Origin: UBA4572 sp049965515
GTDB taxonomy: Bacteria; Nitrospirota; Leptospirillia; Leptospirillales; Leptospirillaceae
Assembly (NCBI GenBank): GCA_049965515.1
Contig: JBMFWG010000004.1
Span: 1 to 64,000 of the forward strand
Reading direction: 5' to 3'
Length of the DNA stretch: 64,000 bases
In this document: positions 63,354-64,000 of the stretch, piece by piece
How positions within the stretch are numbered: the first letter of the stretch is position 1
Layout of the letters: every line of letters begins with the position of its first letter
Notes under the pieces: generated by a model
Databases searched by the model: none
What the model saw: the letters and a program-made list of their open reading frames with translations, nothing else
What the model was told of the DNA's origin: nothing
Made by a program: the position numbers and the translations under genes

Positions 63354-64000
63354 TGGTCAGGGTAGTGCCAAAGGTCTGGGGGGAGAGAACCGTCGAGGGA
63401 GATCCCACCCCCCCGCCATTTGCCGTGGAGACGGAGTAGACATAGCCGTTGGAAGTGGGAATATAGGCCACCCCTCCGAGAGCATCGATGCAGGGGAGGT
63501 TGAGGTTGGGGGTGGAGAAGCTTGTGCTTTGGGCGGCCGTTGAGGTTTGGGGGGCAATCGACTGAAGGGAGGGAGATCCCCCGTTAAAGGTCGCGTAAAA
63601 GTAGAGGGTGTTGGCGTTGAAGGCCACGCCCTGGGGACAGATGGAGTTTGTGCAGGAGGAGAAAGGGGTCACACTGGGGGTGAGGGATGCGACGGTCCCC
63701 GTCGATTCTGCAAAGGAGTCTTCTTCCGGGGCGACCGGAACCGTGGCGGTGGTCGTGGCCTGAGAGGAAAGTGTCAAAAAGAGGAGGCAGTAGGAGGCGC
63801 CTGCCACAGAGCAGTCGAGGGCCGGCTGGACAGGATAGTCTGTTGTGGTGGTGGACGTGATACGGCATGTTCCTCCGGAGAGGGGAAGGCTGGCAATATT
63901 GGTACTTGTTGCTCCTCCGTTCACGACGAGAACATAGTTGTTGTCGGAGGTCACCGCCACTCCTGTGGCCGCACTAAAGTTCGTGCAAGAGCTCAGAGAA
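63325..64000 (-). CDS. Secreted beta-propeller-like protein, 3' part only
   Basis: The frame is open to the right edge, leaving 225 codons. Related blocks recur: NFSAATGVAVTSDNNYVLVV, ICPQGVAFNANTLYFYATF and ALGGVAYIPTSNGYVYSVS, each ending near NGG, about 75-90 residues apart. This is the pattern of NHL/YncE-like propeller blades. Ser/Thr-rich with paired cysteines (SSCTNS, TINSCAV), suggesting export. It overlaps the end of the tRNA-nucleotidyltransferase-family gene by 29 bp on the other strand. Substrate or partner unknown. Confidence 0.6.
   Translation of the reverse strand, partial: SLSSCTNFSAATGVAVTSDNNYVLVVNGGATSTNIASLPLSGGTCRITSTTTTDYPVQPALDCSVAGASYCLLFLTLSSQATTTATVPVAPEEDSFAESTGTVASLTPSVTPFSSCTNSICPQGVAFNANTLYFYATFNGGSPSLQSIAPQTSTAAQSTSFSTPNLNLPCIDALGGVAYIPTSNGYVYSVSTANGGGVGSPSTVLSPQTFGTTLTINSCAVGGS

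Overview
The window reads as chromosome of a Gram-negative, moderately GC-rich bacterium with dense, short-spaced operons. It encodes a lipid A type acyltransferase, many lipoproteins, Pal/OmpA proteins and beta-barrel candidates. Gene content and protein style (NDH-2, PEP synthase, multi-sensor c-di-GMP enzymes, TRL-like lipoprotein) suggest Leptospirillum or a close relative in the Nitrospirota. That assignment is inference from recall, not a database match.

Layout. 0-0.4 kb: 3' end of an IS200/IS605-type tnpB with its right-end hairpin. 0.5-5.4 kb: outer-membrane barrel candidate, propeller lipoprotein, APC permease with a UspA tail, and a Fur-family regulator. 5.9-13.7 kb: a housekeeping operon behind a good sigma-70 promoter (rplU-rpmA-obgE-proB-proA-nadD-rsfS-lapA/B fusion-comFC), ending against a convergent LysR gene. 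14.8-15.8 kb: two small lipoproteins. 16.1-24.7 kb: BI-1 protein, ilvE, polA, TPR protein, coaE-galU-thiL-DUF2062. 24.7-26.6 kb: an envelope cluster with an OmpA-domain lipoprotein, Pal and a Lys/Ala-rich secreted protein.

27-45.4 kb is the most unusual part. It holds two related, very large c-di-GMP signalling loci. The first is one 1516-residue protein (PAS/GAF repeats, GGDEF, internal globin, GAF-like end). Its leader contains a sequence able to pair either with the 5' end of the transcript or with the ribosome-binding site. The second, on the other strand, is a GGDEF gene followed by a globin-EAL gene. The two are in the same reading frame, divided by one TGA inside what would be a single 1848-codon protein. 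Between the two loci lie a LysR regulator divergent from a 93-residue protein, rnr, several lipoproteins (one Slp-like), gph and tRNA-Glu(CTC).

45.8-59.7 kb: lipoprotein, RND pump with adaptor, PH-like membrane protein, LpxL-type acyltransferase, ppsA with a structured leader, der, NDH-2 and tiny membrane proteins. 59.8-64 kb: Ig-like lipoprotein and barrel candidate, a class II tRNA nucleotidyltransferase-family gene, and the 3' part of a secreted propeller-like protein that runs off the window. No rRNA, CRISPR array or intact transposon was seen.
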